Below, piece after piece: positions 10,611 to 23,000 of a DNA stretch of 64,000 nt; within the stretch, counting starts at the first letter, position 1; each line of letters starts with the position of its first letter. A model generated the notes under the pieces. It did no database searches. It was given only the letters and a program-made list of their open reading frames with translations, and was not told the origin of the DNA. Position numbers and translations under genes: made by a program. The DNA is taken from the NCBI GenBank assembly GCA_012934845.2, contig WNNJ02003772.1, positions 1 to 64,000 on the forward strand, in the 5' to 3' direction. This DNA is from Pomphorhynchus laevis (Eukaryota > Acanthocephala > Palaeacanthocephala > Echinorhynchida > Pomphorhynchidae).

Positions 10611-11209
10611 TTGAACAAGTATTTTATCAACTTAAATCAAAAAGTGCTATTGCTTTTTCTATTCACGCGGGCATATGTATTTAGTATCCCTTCATTCAAA
10701 CCTCGTCATTCAAACCGGTAATATATTCAGTAAACATATTTCTCCATTTGTAAACCGTCATCTTTGTCTGACATGAGCCGTTAAATAAGAAATAATCATA
10801 GTTGAATTTAATTAAGTCGAATAAGGCGACAAAGAGTTCAGTATATACTTGCATTGACACAATGCCACATCAAAGCAACATTCATATGTATTGAGGCATT
10901 ATCCATAATAATATATCTACGATATATTATTATATAAAGGCATTATTAAATTAATCTTCCAACATAAATTGAACAAGATGTCAACGATAGTCAATGATAG
11001 AGATATGGTATCAATAATAGTGAAATATGGAGTCAATAATATAATAATGAAAATGGCTGCATTTAATGACAACATATATATATAATTAGCGTAACATTAC
11101 TAGCAATTTTCAAATTAACTGAATCAGACGCTTCACAAATTACTTTAAATAAGAGAGAAACAATCTGTATAAATTTAAAAGACATTATTAGATAAAACAA
11201 CAACATATT
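10611..11209. other. 3' flank of the calcium-sensor gene, no gene seen
   Basis: AT-rich, with no frame worth naming. Because the calcium-sensor gene runs on the minus strand, the first part below 11210 is its likely 3' untranslated region; no single polyadenylation signal stands out among many AT-rich hexamers. Confidence 0.4.
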
Positions 11210-11794
11210 TTATCGCAATGGGGTTCTGTAATCAAAATTGAGGATCGACTTTATCTCCGGAATTTTTACTAGAGCATACACGAATTCGTTTTCATCAATA
11301 ACCGAATCGTCGTTGAAATCCATATTATGAATTAGTTGCTGAGACTTTGTCTTAGAACTTAATGGGCCACTATCATCAGGAACGCCACGCAATTCGTACA
11401 ATGCTTTTAATGCGACTTTTAGCTCCTTAAGCGAAATTGTCCCGTTGTCATTAGTGTCAATCAGATGAAAAAGACAATGAGCCCTGTGATCAGGATCTGA
11501 AGAATTAAATAAAATATTGGGAAGGAAGAATTCAGAAAAAGAAACCCAGTCTGAATCATCATCGTCGAAAAATTTAAAAATTATTGTAGCTATTGGCTTC
11601 ACATTAATGCCCGGATAAGCATTTTTGTAAAGTTCAATAAATTGCTTCTTACTTAATTTCCCAGTAGGTGCAATTTGAATGAAATGCTTATGCCATTCAC
11701 GAACCACTCCAGGATCACAGTGAGCATAGTAACTAAGCGATTTCAACGAATCTTCAGTCAATTCAGCAGAGGGCTTTGCAGAGCGGCTACCCAT
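11210..11794 (-). CDS. Neuronal calcium sensor / recoverin family EF-hand protein
   Basis: An intact, intronless 194-residue frame. These proteins sense cytosolic Ca2+ and regulate membrane-bound targets such as kinases and channels. The layout is that of the family: a degenerate first EF-hand (APTGKLSKKQF, residues 42-52, resembling CPSGxL of the family), then three loops that keep the ligand positions: D77-E88 (DDDDSDWVSFSE), D113-E124 (DTNDNGTISLKE) and D159-E170 (DFNDDSVIDENE). Length matches the family (about 190). The N-terminus MGSRSAK has Gly2, but residue 6 is Ala, so N-myristoylation is uncertain. Start choice: first ATG of the frame, with a TATATAAAAA-like run a few bases upstream. 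Lack of introns could mean a retrocopy or an intron-poor paralogue. It is not broken, so it is likely functional. I cannot tell the subfamily. Confidence 0.9.
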   Translation of the reverse strand: MGSRSAKPSAELTEDSLKSLSYYAHCDPGVVREWHKHFIQIAPTGKLSKKQFIELYKNAYPGINVKPIATIIFKFFDDDDSDWVSFSEFFLPNILFNSSDPDHRAHCLFHLIDTNDNGTISLKELKVALKALYELRGVPDDSGPLSSKTKSQQLIHNMDFNDDSVIDENEFVYALVKIPEIKSILNFDYRTPLR

Positions 11795-12779
11795 TTAAAA
11801 ATATATAAAAACTTGACTTATGTGATATTATAGTTTGAAACTTGAAAGCTCGAGAAATTGTAAAAATGTATCATATGGTTGTTAGTAATTTTAACTTTAT
11901 ATAAAAACTAGCAAGTCGCCATGTAAAAAACGCTTTGCTGACATTGTGAGGTAGTCTGGATAGCAACATATACATGCTATATTCAGATCACCGTATTATC
12001 TTGCTTGTTGGTAAGATCTACACGTCTGTCTAGTCACATCGTAAAAACCATTGACAACATCAAATAAAAAGGAAAAGACAAAATATGAAGTAAAATATAT
12101 ACATGTGTATATTTTGTCGTAGAGGTAAATATATATATGAAATTTGTAACGGCAGGAAAAATACATGTAGGAGTATAAATTAGGGTAATCGGGTTTGCCA
12201 AAGTATCAATACACTGCATATATTTTATTTTGATGAAATACTTCTATTGTACGAATGTATTTGTCTACATTTTCTAATTGAGAAAACTGTAAATAAAAAA
12301 TTATGTTGAAAAATATATTATAAAAATATTAATAAAAAATATCTACACCGTAGATATTTTCTTTAGAAGATTTGTTTGAGAGAACAAATCTTTTGAGCAA
12401 AACTTACATTAGATTTCAAAAAAACTATCTTTCTTTATTTTCTGAAACATTATAATTGATTCAATGTTGACTTTATTTGAAGTCATTTTAAAGAAGAGAG
12501 ATTTGAGTAAACAATTAAAACAGTGATATTGTATAAAAAGAAAAATTTAAATAAACAAGAATGGAAAATATAAGATAAAAAATAAAATTTAAATTAAGAT
12601 CAATTCTAATAAATATATTTTTAAAAATAAATTAACAATAAATTTATTTAAGAAAATACATTTTAAATTGCATAGAAATAAAATATTGTTATACATTATA
12701 TATTAATAATTTTATTCATAATTTATAGAATTTACGAATAAAAAATTAGCTCAAGTTGGTAATTGTTTAATATAGTAGC
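11795..12779. other. 5' flank of the calcium-sensor gene, no other gene seen
   Basis: Very AT-rich. The proximal part is the likely promoter of the minus-strand gene, but no element beyond a TATA-like run can be supported. The 61-codon minus frame at 12034-12219 is low-complexity and probably chance. Confidence 0.4.
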
Positions 12780-14480
12780 CTGATTGACCGAACAGATATA
12801 GGGCTATTTGTATCTGGCGTTAAAAGAGATTCCGTCTTTAAACAACGGTTAAACTATCTTTATGATATCGATATATAGATGATGTTTTGTTAGCGTAAGA
12901 CTATGGCAAATACGAGTTTTAGAGCTTTATCTCTAACTTGAATAAATATACAGAGTTTAATTTCACTATATCTAAACATGTTAATCAACGTGTAGTATTT
13001 TTGGACGTTGATTTATATAATGACAACGATGGACGGTAGCATACCACAGTTCATAGTAAGTTTGAACAATTAATAAGTCTGATTCATGCAAGTAGTTCAC
13101 ATCCAGCAAAAGTCAAAAGATTACTACAGCCCTTTGCATTTCTATAGTCATTTCAATTAAAAATGTAAAAATTTTTATAAAAATTATTATGAAATTCAAT
13201 TTATAAAAATTACTAAAAGATGCAATTTATAAAAGTTGCAGTTTTATAGTCACCACATTTCATTTTAATAGCCATCTTTTTATTTAGGAAAATATTTTAA
13301 TCTTACCTTTAAAAATGTATCTAGATCAAGAAGATATAAATCATAATGGAAATAATAGTAGCAATGAAGATAGAGGAGAGATAGACGAAAATGTAACAGC
13401 AGACACTCAGAGGAAAACTAGGCAGCCCATAACAAAGAATTAACAAAACTTTTAATTTAGGAAAATATTATAAAAATATAAGCATTTTATTAAAAAAAAC
13501 ATGTTTTTGATGTAAAAATATACTATAATTTATGTAAAATAGATAACATCTATCTTTTTAGCTCTATAAAATTCATTTTTTATATATTGTTATTTTTTTC
13601 TGCTTGAATGTTAGCTAGAGGCGTGGAGGTAAACTAGTTTCCAATTAGACCTGTGTTAGACTCGGGTTATAAAGTGACGTATATAGATTTTGTAAACTTC
13701 CATATCTAAAAAGTGTACAATTTTTGATGACATCTGCTCTATTTGTTAGTTGAGAGAAAGTTCGCTGTTAAGCGAGTTCACATACGAATGAAGCGATGCT
13801 TTTGTACCATTCCACAATAGAAATATATCATTTATATACCTCGTGTAGTAATTATGGATACTCCGTTGATGTAAATTTAGTTTCTATGATTGTTACATAT
13901 AGAATGGCAAATACTCGAGATATAGTTTATCTCCGAACACAAAAACATTGTTTGCTAGTTCTACATTTAGTAATTCTGTGATAAATAAAATCATTCCTAG
14001 TAAATAAACGTACAAAACGCATCAACAACTGACAGTGGAAGGTATATGCAAGCCATGTTAGGATAGTAGATGCTTAATGTGTCTATGAGATTAAAAATAT
14101 CCGATTTTAAAAGCATTGTTACTAAACTTAGTTATAAAATCAGAGAAAACTGACATTGTAAAAGTGAGAATGCTACATATCTTTTAACTTGTCAAACGTG
14201 TATGATACAATATATTAAGAAAACCGGTAGTCATGCAAATAAACGCATGAATTTACGTAGACCACAAATTAAAAACAACAACAAAAGAATAGCTAGTGAT
14301 TCTTTCGTATAACAAAAATAGTTGAGAATTATGGATACATATAAGCTGTAGCAATAATTGCAGAAGGAATAGAAAACACAATATGCAGAGGAAGAAAATA
14401 GTTGTTTTGGATAGCACAACTTATAACCTTACTCAAAGGGCCGCCGAAAATTAAACAATTACACAAATGGCAACATTAAA
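12780..14480 (+). mobile_element. Canonical Penelope-like element, second family member (fossil)
   Basis: Order is reverse transcriptase then endonuclease on the plus strand. The palm motif RYIDDVLLA lies near 12860, followed by FNFTISKHVNQRVVFLDVD to about 13015. The endonuclease follows at 14030-14260: a CCHH-like RCLMC, then YLLTCQTCMIQYIKKTG and NKRMNLRR, giving the GIY and YIG halves. The YLLTC wording differs from the copies at 3.3 and 27.9 kb, so this is a different PLE family. Middle sequence at 13150-13950 is not clearly PLE. Heavily decayed, with many breaks, hence old. Confidence 0.65.
13315..13443 (+). CDS. Small hypothetical ORF, 42 codons
   Basis: ATG to TAA, reading MYLDQEDINHNGNNSSNEDR and ending in RKTRQPITKN. 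It is acidic then basic, of unknown function. Its first bases recur, inverted, at 8463-8514. It could be an exon or the start of an unrecognised mobile element, or chance. Confidence 0.2.
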   Translation: MYLDQEDINHNGNNSSNEDRGEIDENVTADTQRKTRQPITKN

Positions 14481-15483
14481 GTTTTATTCTTATGGAGAAA
14501 ATAATGGGTAGTAATGCCAATGAACAATTCTTCCGAAGTAAATGATGAAAGTATATGAAACTAAAAGTTTGCTGCAAGCGCAAAATTAAAATTGCACTGA
14601 CGAAAAGCTCCTTGTTCGAAATTAGTTTACAATAAAAAAAACTTATTTTCAAAATCTCGATTACTACTTTCTTATATAATAAAATATGGATCTGAGTGCA
14701 ACAAAGACCTCGAGTGGAAGTTACCTAGACGCTAAACTCCTACTATATAGTCAGAATAAGGATTATCATGCAGTGATCAACCTAGCAAATTGACCGAACA
14801 ACAAATATCTGCACTGCAGCAGCAGATTGTTGTACGACAAAATTTAAAAACAACCTAGTATACTAAATTGTATAAAGAGTACTACAATGCTTCGCTAATT
14901 CACAGGATGACGATATTAAAGTATCGAAATATAAATAACATCTAATGCTTGAAAATCGGATGAATTAATTCGTATGTACATCAATTGAAAAGCTAATTTA
15001 TGGTTGATTTGTGCATTTAAGAACAAGATAAAAATTTGAACATTAAGCTTCCAATAACATCTTTATTCAAATAAATATACCATTGTATACTTAATATTGT
15101 TTATTGAAATAATACGCAATATTGAACAAAAAATTGTTAAATACTTGTTTGACAAGTATTTTATTAGTTAGTACACGCTTCTAACACTATGTATATGGAA
15201 GCACGATCATATGTTAAGCGCTCATACTACTTATAAAACTAGTTTAAGAGCCAGCGAATTAAATAATATATATAAACTGCATGCAAACAAAACGAAACGA
15301 TGCGGAAATTTTCGCTACGATTATATTGCCATGTTTCAAAAGAGATTAAAAATAATGATATTAATTGTATGATGTAATGATTGTCTAAATTTCACGAGCA
15401 AAGTTTAAGATTTTTTATTATTTTAATAATAAAAAATCTATAAATTTATTATAAATTATGATAAATTAATATTTTTATTAATT
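14481..15483. other. Stretch without a recognised gene
   Basis: No accepted gene. A plus-strand open stretch at about 14766-14850 encodes SKLTEQQISALQQQIVVRQN, which is less random than its surroundings, but no start, splice pair or homologue could be assigned. A palindromic ATACTTGTTTGACAAGTATT occurs near 15140-15165. Confidence 0.3.
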
Positions 15484-16190
15484 TTTCTGATTGTGACACG
15501 ATATTATCCTCACAGTATTATTATTCCTATTTTTGATACAGCAGGACACTACTAATCAGCCTGGATAAGTATCATCAGCTTATGACGCATACATACATTT
15601 CACGATTCGATCATTATTATCTGCTCACTCAGTATACTGATGCTGCTCATATTTGAACTCAGAACGTATGTATCGCGATTTAACGTTACATCCACTAGGC
15701 TAGCTGCTCCAGTAATGTTAGTATCCACTTTTGTATATTACTGTTGGTAGGGGATCGTATTCTAATGTTGAATTCAAAGCTACATCCTCTAAGTTGGATG
15801 CGCCAGTGGTGTAGTTATATAAACATATAGCTCAAGTGGTGTATATAGTAGCTCTAGTAGTGTATATAGCTGCAATGATGTAGTAATATAATCAACGTTG
15901 ATTTAACGATACAACCACTAGGCTGGCTGCTCCAGTGGTGTAGATATACATTTCTGTATATTACGTTTGGTATGGGATCGTATTGTAGCGTTGCATCGCA
16001 ATAGACGTCATGATTTCGAATCCGATTAGCACCAGTGAACGTAGTACACAGATAAAAAGGGTCGAAACGTGAAATGTAGATCTGGATCAGCAGATGATGA
16101 GACCCTAAGAGGCTGATTAGTAGTGTCCTGCTGTATCAAAAATAAGATCAATACCTGTGAGGATAATGTAGTGTCACAATCAGAAAAGAC
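15484..16190. mobile_element. TIR-bounded element with pol III-like and hammerhead-like boxes
   Basis: Terminal inverted repeats of roughly 75 bases: 15484-15562 and 16110-16188, outer ends TTTCTGATTGTGACAC. Looser similarity extends inwards past 15620 and 16060. The interior has repeated blocks with GGCTGCTCCAGTGGTGTA-like wording. On the minus strand an A-box-like TAGCCTAGTGG (15692-15702) sits 31 bases before a B-box-like GAGTTCAAATA (15650-15660), as in tRNA-derived SINEs; a second A-box-like block occurs near 15915. The right TIR flank has GTCGAAAC (16061-16068) and TGATGAGACCCT (16095-16106), the conserved boxes of a hammerhead in permuted order. It may be an inverted dimer of a short SINE-like retroelement. 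No ORF. Confidence 0.6.
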
Positions 16191-16934
16191 TCTCAGCCAA
16201 CAAATGCAATCAAGTACAATTTTTATTAATATTTAAATATTTTTATTCTTTTTTACATTCTTTTATGATTAGTAGAAAAGATATACGAATAGCATGTAGC
16301 ACAATAACATTTCGTACCAAGTTGCATATATGCAACCGTATCAATAATTTTAGGCCTTGAACAAGATAATTTTATATCTGCAACTAACTGTTTCATGTTT
16401 ATTAATTTTTCGTCAAATCAATAAGCGTTGATCGGTGTTATTTTTGTTTCGACGTTATTTTGTTATACGGCTCTTTTTCTTAGCAATTTGTTGATTCGTT
16501 TGTTTCTTTGATTCGCTCATATTGTTTCGTTTGTTCACTTTATTTTACTATAATTTTAAGTGTTTTGTTCATTTAAGCAGCTTACTACATTTATTCTTTT
16601 GGTTTTTATTTTTAAAGTTTTTCTCATTCTTATTTTGTGTTTGATGCCCATCAAACTAACAAATATAAATAAACGCTCAAAGTGTAAGATTACACGCTTA
16701 GGTTTGTTGCTTTCTTATGTTATAAGGAATTAGCGAAAGGACAATTCGGTAGTTTTTGGTTGCAACAAAGTAAACACTTGTTATTTTGCAATTAAATATT
16801 CTAATTTATCTAACGACCTTGAGTATTTTAATATTTTAATATTCTAAATAGATGACTGAATTGCCTGAATGATTGAATGTAATCAAAAATGATTAAATTA
16901 AGTTCAAACATGAGTTGCCAATATGAACTCAAAC
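16191..16934. other. Sequence downstream of EXO70 exon 16935-17091
   Basis: On the minus strand this begins the intron after the exon at 16935-17091. It is AT-rich. Apart from the small ORF at 16253-16396 nothing coding is seen, and the next EXO70 exon could not be located. Confidence 0.35.
16253..16396 (-). CDS. Small hypothetical Cys-containing ORF, 47 aa
   Basis: ATG-to-stop frame too short for ordinary ORF calling. It reads MKQLVADIKLSCSRPKIIDT then VAYMQLGTKCYCATCYSYIF. Composition is unusually protein-like for this AT-rich region, and the CxC..C spacing could bind metal. Upstream the frame is open for seven more codons (FDEKLIN). It could be a lone exon, a gene relic or chance. I do not recognise it. 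Confidence 0.25.
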   Translation of the reverse strand: MKQLVADIKLSCSRPKIIDTVAYMQLGTKCYCATCYSYIFSTNHKRM

Positions 16935-17091
16935 CTGCAATAGTTGAACTTTGGCTTTTCTGAATTTGGTCGTCGTTATATTGGCTAGATAACTGCACAA
17001 GATACGCAGAATCAAATGGTTGACTGTGCCTTCGAACAATCGACTCACATTCCGTCATTAACTTTTTCTGTCCGCTTTTCAATAGAGAATT
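16935..17091 (-). CDS. EXOC7: EXO70 exon d
   Basis: 157 bases. Acceptor is TTTACTTAG before AATTCTCTATTG; the donor is GTTTGAG, weaker than the others. Encodes NSLLKSGQKKLMTECESIVR, RHSQPFDSAYLVQLSSQYND and DQIQKSQSSTIA, leaving one base for the next exon. It corresponds to the end of the EXO70 N-terminal helical bundle. Confidence 0.85.
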
Positions 17092-20000
17092 CTAAGTAAA
17101 CATATCAAATATATTTCTCAGCACACAGTCATGTTGATGAATACATGAAGAATAAAAAGCAGTTAGTACACGCGAAATCGAGTAAAAACCGATAATTCTT
17201 GAAATTCCGAGAATTTAAGAGAATCTTCCGAAAAATAAAAGCTTAAATTTATCCTGTGTAATTATATGAAACCAAGATTTGCTAAATTTATATAGATAAA
17301 TATACATTAAAGATTATGGTTTTAGCTTATCAATGGGAGCTAGCATTTTAACATACAATTATTAGTGAGATTATAGTGACTAAATTCTGCTCAGGAGGTT
17401 GATGTTGACTTAGATAGTGATAATCTGATGACTTTGTATAAATAACTATTATTTTTACCAGGTGAATAAGCCAAACACAACAGCTTCTTTAAAAATCACC
17501 CGTTTGCAATTACGAATTAATAACTGCCGAACTTATATTCGACAGTCTGATATTATAATTGGGATTTAGAATAAAAATGCGTCCCTAGCATAAGCCAGCT
17601 CGAACAGTATGCATGATTTTGGTAAGCAAAAGAAATTATGAGCTATAATTAATTAAGATTTAATACAATCATTTAAAATAGAACGACTCGTTTTATTACA
17701 ATACAAATCGAAAAGCAATAGTAACAGTGATTCGCAAATGTCCAACATAATAAATTAATCGTTATTTTAATAAATAATTGTGGATTCAATTATCTTAACT
17801 ATTTTCAACTAGTATAAATTTAAAAACATTTATATTAGAGCTAATCGACAAGTGTGAAGCAGAAAAAATTCAAATATAAACTGTGTATTCTAGAAACCAC
17901 AATAATCTCTAAACAATTTGCTGCCACAATAACATAAATATATAAAGATAATCGTGATTGCGTTTTTATGAACATGTTAGCTGAAAGATACATTTATATT
18001 CAACTCAATATGATGACAAACACTGTTAATTATCACTTAAATTTATATCTTATTTAATTATTATTTTATCATATCACATACAATTATATCATTTTAAACA
18101 AATCAAGACTAATTAAATTACTTTTGCGGTTTAAGGAAAGTGAAACTCTATTTCAATAATATCAACTCGTTATCTTTTCAAGAATGAAATGGATTAGAGG
18201 AATTTTTGCCTGACATATAAGAATATTGACTGATATTTTAAACGGCATTTATGTTAGAAGTATTTATTGATGAATATATTGTAATATAATTATATAATAT
18301 TAAATAATTAATTATTTTATAATTATATATTATATAATATTATTTTGTATTTATAAAAATCATTATATAATATCATTTTATATTATATTTATATTTTTCA
18401 TGTTTAAATGACAAACTTTAAGAATATAAAGAAATTAATATTAAAAGGAGCAAAGCATTTTTATAAATTAAAGTTTGTTTTGATAATATCAGTTGAAATA
18501 AACGGGTTCAATCCATTTCCCGGAAAAGTAAACAATGAAAATATATGGAACAGAACAACTGTGCACTATTTTTAGGTTTAGAACAATAAGGATGTTAGAA
18601 ACAAAAGCTCGAAAATGATAGCTGAAGAGTTATAATTTATGTTAATATAGTCAAAATATTCTCTAATCGACGAAAATCATAAAAATCTTTTATATAATAT
18701 TCACGATTTAGTTCATTATTATAATTACAAAGTTTTCGTTATATCGTGGACAAGTATTTATATATTATTTTAGGACTGTTTTTACTTAAATCTGATAATA
18801 CAAAGTGATAATAAAGGACGTGCAAAAATTTCTTAATTTGTCTTATCGACAATTTCGTAAAGCAACAATAACCTTTTGTTTGCAACAAATATTTTTATAA
18901 AATAATGGGTACTTTTTAAATAACATCGCCTTACATAGTAAATGCAACACTATCAAATAATACAACTGTAATAGATCATAAACCATAATTTATTTTTTTA
19001 AACCGGAATCTAGTTAGTTCGATAAAGTACACATTCCCGTAACGGGACTTGAATTTGCTTAAAATTAAATATATATAGAATGTGAGAGGTTTCGATACAA
19101 TTATAATATTAATTAAATACTAGGATGCCTTTGATCGCGTAAAACATCTTTTGAGTGCTGTGCCGTTAATTTATAAAAATAAAAACGTAACAATTGTTCA
19201 ATTGTTTAACACATTATTTTAGAAACTTAAATCATTCAGGCCCTCTGTGATAAGTGTATATTATACCCTGGTTTTTATAAACTTGCTTAAAATTCTAATT
19301 ACTAACAAATTAAAATATGTAAAGTATATCACGGATACATAGTGGCATACATTACATGCGTGTTAGAAAAATAGAGTATAAATCAAAATTATAAGGAGTT
19401 TTTTCATCTCAAGAAAATATTTATTTAATGATAATGAATAACGTTGTTATTATTTACAGACCTATTTTGGAAGGCAAACGTTTGAGTAAGACACAAAAAA
19501 GTATTACAAAACACAATTACAGAAGAAGAAGAAAAAAACAATTATTTTTTATTATAGAAAAAATATTACAAAACAATTACATGGAATAAGATATATATTT
19601 TTTATCTGTGTGTAACTAATTGTATATTGTTTTTAAAATAACCTCAAACAATTATATTCAGGTAATAAAAAAGTTTCATATAATTGAGTTCATCTCATTT
19701 CGGGAAAATCAAAATGAATATAAACGTATTCAATTGAGTAAATACTCAAAACAGAAGTTAATTCCCACTAAATATATCAATCACGATAAAGTTAAAAATA
19801 CTATAATTTGAAAATTCTTAAAATATACAAAATATGCTAGCAAAAAAAATAAAAATAATAGCAAATTATGTCACTTACAACTTTGTCAAATTCAGATCTG
19901 TGAATGTTTTGACCGGCGATTTTCTTAAAAAATTCCATCGCATCTTGAAGACTTTCAATGCTTCTCAAATATTTATCAATATCAAAAGTCGGGCTAAATT

Positions 20001-23000
20001 AGTATGTAATTAGAGTGTAATAGCTGACATGGTAAAACAACATATCTGCACATTAAAGTGCTACTGACTGATTAAAGTATTAGATGTTTCACATATTATA
20101 AAATAATACTTTTTGTTTAATGATTAACGAATTAATTTACTGCTCATATCGTTTGTGGTTGATCTAAACACTTTGAGATCTATCGCGAGCCTGGACAAAT
20201 TATTTTAACCCAAATTGTCGAACACAAATGTGTATTAGCTGTTACAAAGGGCAACATGCAGATTTAAGCTCCGATGTTTTACGGATCAATTCAGCTAACT
20301 GAGTCTACGTTAGTATACTTTATTTATTTTTTATTCAAATAAAAAATAAATAAATAAAAATAAACAAATAAAAAAATAATGCTAAATCAATAAATCAAAA
20401 TTTAATAATTAGATATTAAATAACTATAACTAATTGTAAAAGAACTTTAATAAAAAAACTTTAAAAAACTCAAATTAAGAAGCTTTCACATAAAATGCAT
20501 ATCGTCCTATGTTTATGTTCATGCACAAAAATATATTTGTTAATCAACAAATTTAATTTTTACTTTAAATGCCCTACTGTTGTTCCGCTTTTTGCTGATA
20601 TTTAACAATAACAGAAAGTGATTACTACATTTTCTATAGCTCGTGTAAACGTTGTAACAAATAATATAACAAACATTTGTTAATTTATGAACACTAAAGT
20701 AGTCATATTTGTTTAAAATACGTTATCACGAAGATGAAAAATATTAGATTTTGATCATTTTTCTAAAAACTTATCTACTTGGAGTTGAGTAAATTGGAAA
20801 ATAAAATATAAAGAAACTTTTATATTTTACTAGACACTGCTGACAAAGTGGTCAATTTTCACATAAAAGTACCAGTAATATAAACATGCAGCAAGAGTGC
20901 CAACCTTTAAAACTGATTGAAATGATATACAGATGAAATATAAATTCATCTGTATACTTATTCTGATACAACGTCTGTTATTTATTAGTCAATTCATAAA
21001 AGTTAACTTTTATTATAAATTTCAATTTTTTATTTTAACTTGATTTAAATTATAGAAAATCTAAAAGCAATTATTAATTTTATTTTTTAATTATTAAATT
21101 TTGATTGAGCATTATTATGTTTTGTTTATTTTATAATTATATTAAATACGTAGACTCAGTTAACTCATTTGATCATTTAGAGAATTTAAAATGAACAATA
21201 ATACTAAAGAAAACTGTATCGAGTAATGACTTTGAACTGTCGAAAATAAAATCGAGATAGTGTATGTACTTAGAACAAAACAATAAATATAACTATTATA
21301 GTTTACAATATTAAAAAAATAAATTTTATGTAATTTTATTACCTGATATAATTATGTTAGGAATTAACAAATGTTTGTAATAACAAAGTTGTAAAAGTAA
21401 AGAAGAATAGAACATAATATGGAAAACAATATATAACTAGATTACAACAATACAACTAGCCTCGTTCACAACATACAAATAAAATACGCAATATCAGTTT
21501 GGTACAGGAATTGGAAATTTATAATTTTTATATATGTAAAACAATTTGTTTCTTAACCATTTGTTTTCTTCAACAAATCAAAGGTATAATTATCACTTTT
21601 GTAATCAAATCTTATACTACGATATACAACAGTGCCATGCATACCTTTAAAAGCGTACATATGTTGCTAAAATTCGAGTCTATAACGATTGGCTTGCCAG
21701 ACCAATATATTTTATCATATAAAAATCATTTATCAAAACACAAGAAGTTAATTGTCGTATTTTGCATTCGTTACAAAAATTTTATTTTACTATTTTTGGA
21801 TTATGTAAAACTATAGATTTGGTAGCGGAACTTCAGACTATTCCTTGTTAGTTATTTAAACTTGAATTTAAAAAATTATTTCTAAAAACAAACTTCTTAA
21901 AATTTCAAGATAGTAAAGAAATAATATCAAATAACATGTTTCGACGCAAATTGTTTTCTAGAAACCAAATGATGACGGTTAATCTGAAAAAGTATAGAAT
22001 TTATAAATATAATGATATTAAAATATAACGTAAATTTACAATTGAAGGACATTTTTGTTTACATAATTCAGTGACAGACTTGTTAAGCGTTTTGTCACCC
22101 CTGCGAATTTAAAGCTCAAGTGGCTGGTATTGGAGAAAATTTTATTTTTTTCAAAGAGTAATTTGTAGTACTATTTCTACATACTAAGACTGTCAAATAC
22201 GTCTCAGAAAATCGTGTTTTAGAACACTTACTAAAGATAGTAATAACGTTGTCTTCATATGCAAAAAAAACTTTACTAGGATATACTGGTATTTTGGTTG
22301 AATCAGATAATAAAACTACACCTATATTATATTGGAATCCAAAATTACAGAAGAATCCATTAAAACGTAGATTCATATGTAGTGGTTTTAAATGTACATC
22401 AAACCCCTCTTGGTTCATAAGAATAAAATACTTTTAAAGCACATTTAAAAAAATATTGTAAGGTAATAGAAACTAATAAGTATAGATCACTAGTTCAGTA
22501 TGTTTTCAAATAAATACTATTTAGAACACACAAAAGGAATAAATTTTTAAAACATAAATAATTGCGATTTTAGTACGCTTTATACAAATCTAGATTTAGT
22601 AGATATTAAAGAAGCGTTAGTAAAATTAATTAATCTTTTATTCGGAAAAAGATATACATATATATGTTATAATAATTATAACGCCTATCTAACAAAAATT
22701 AAACCATCAAATAAATATAAATATATGGATAAAATTGAATTAATAGAATCCTTAAATATTTTGATAAATCAAAATTATTTAAAAGTAGGTTTAGACAAGT
22801 AAAAGGTGTTCCAATGGGTGGTAATAGTAGCCCAATTATAGCTGACTTATTTTTAAGCTTTATAGAATATGAATTTGTTCATAGCAGTTTTAAAACTAAA
22901 TCTAAACAATATAAATATATGAAATATATGTTTCGATATATTGATGATATATGTGTATTTAATTCTGATAATTTTTATTCAATTAGTGAACAAATTTATC

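Noticed and set aside
14766-14850. A QLQ-domain-like peptide (LTEQQISALQQQI) suggesting a chromatin-remodeller exon
   Set aside because: Only about 20 residues, no start codon, and no good splice pair around it; chance cannot be excluded.
15640-15712. A tRNA gene on the minus strand
   Set aside because: A-box-like and B-box-like sequences are well spaced, but no acceptor stem or anticodon arm can be paired. It is better seen as part of a SINE-like element.
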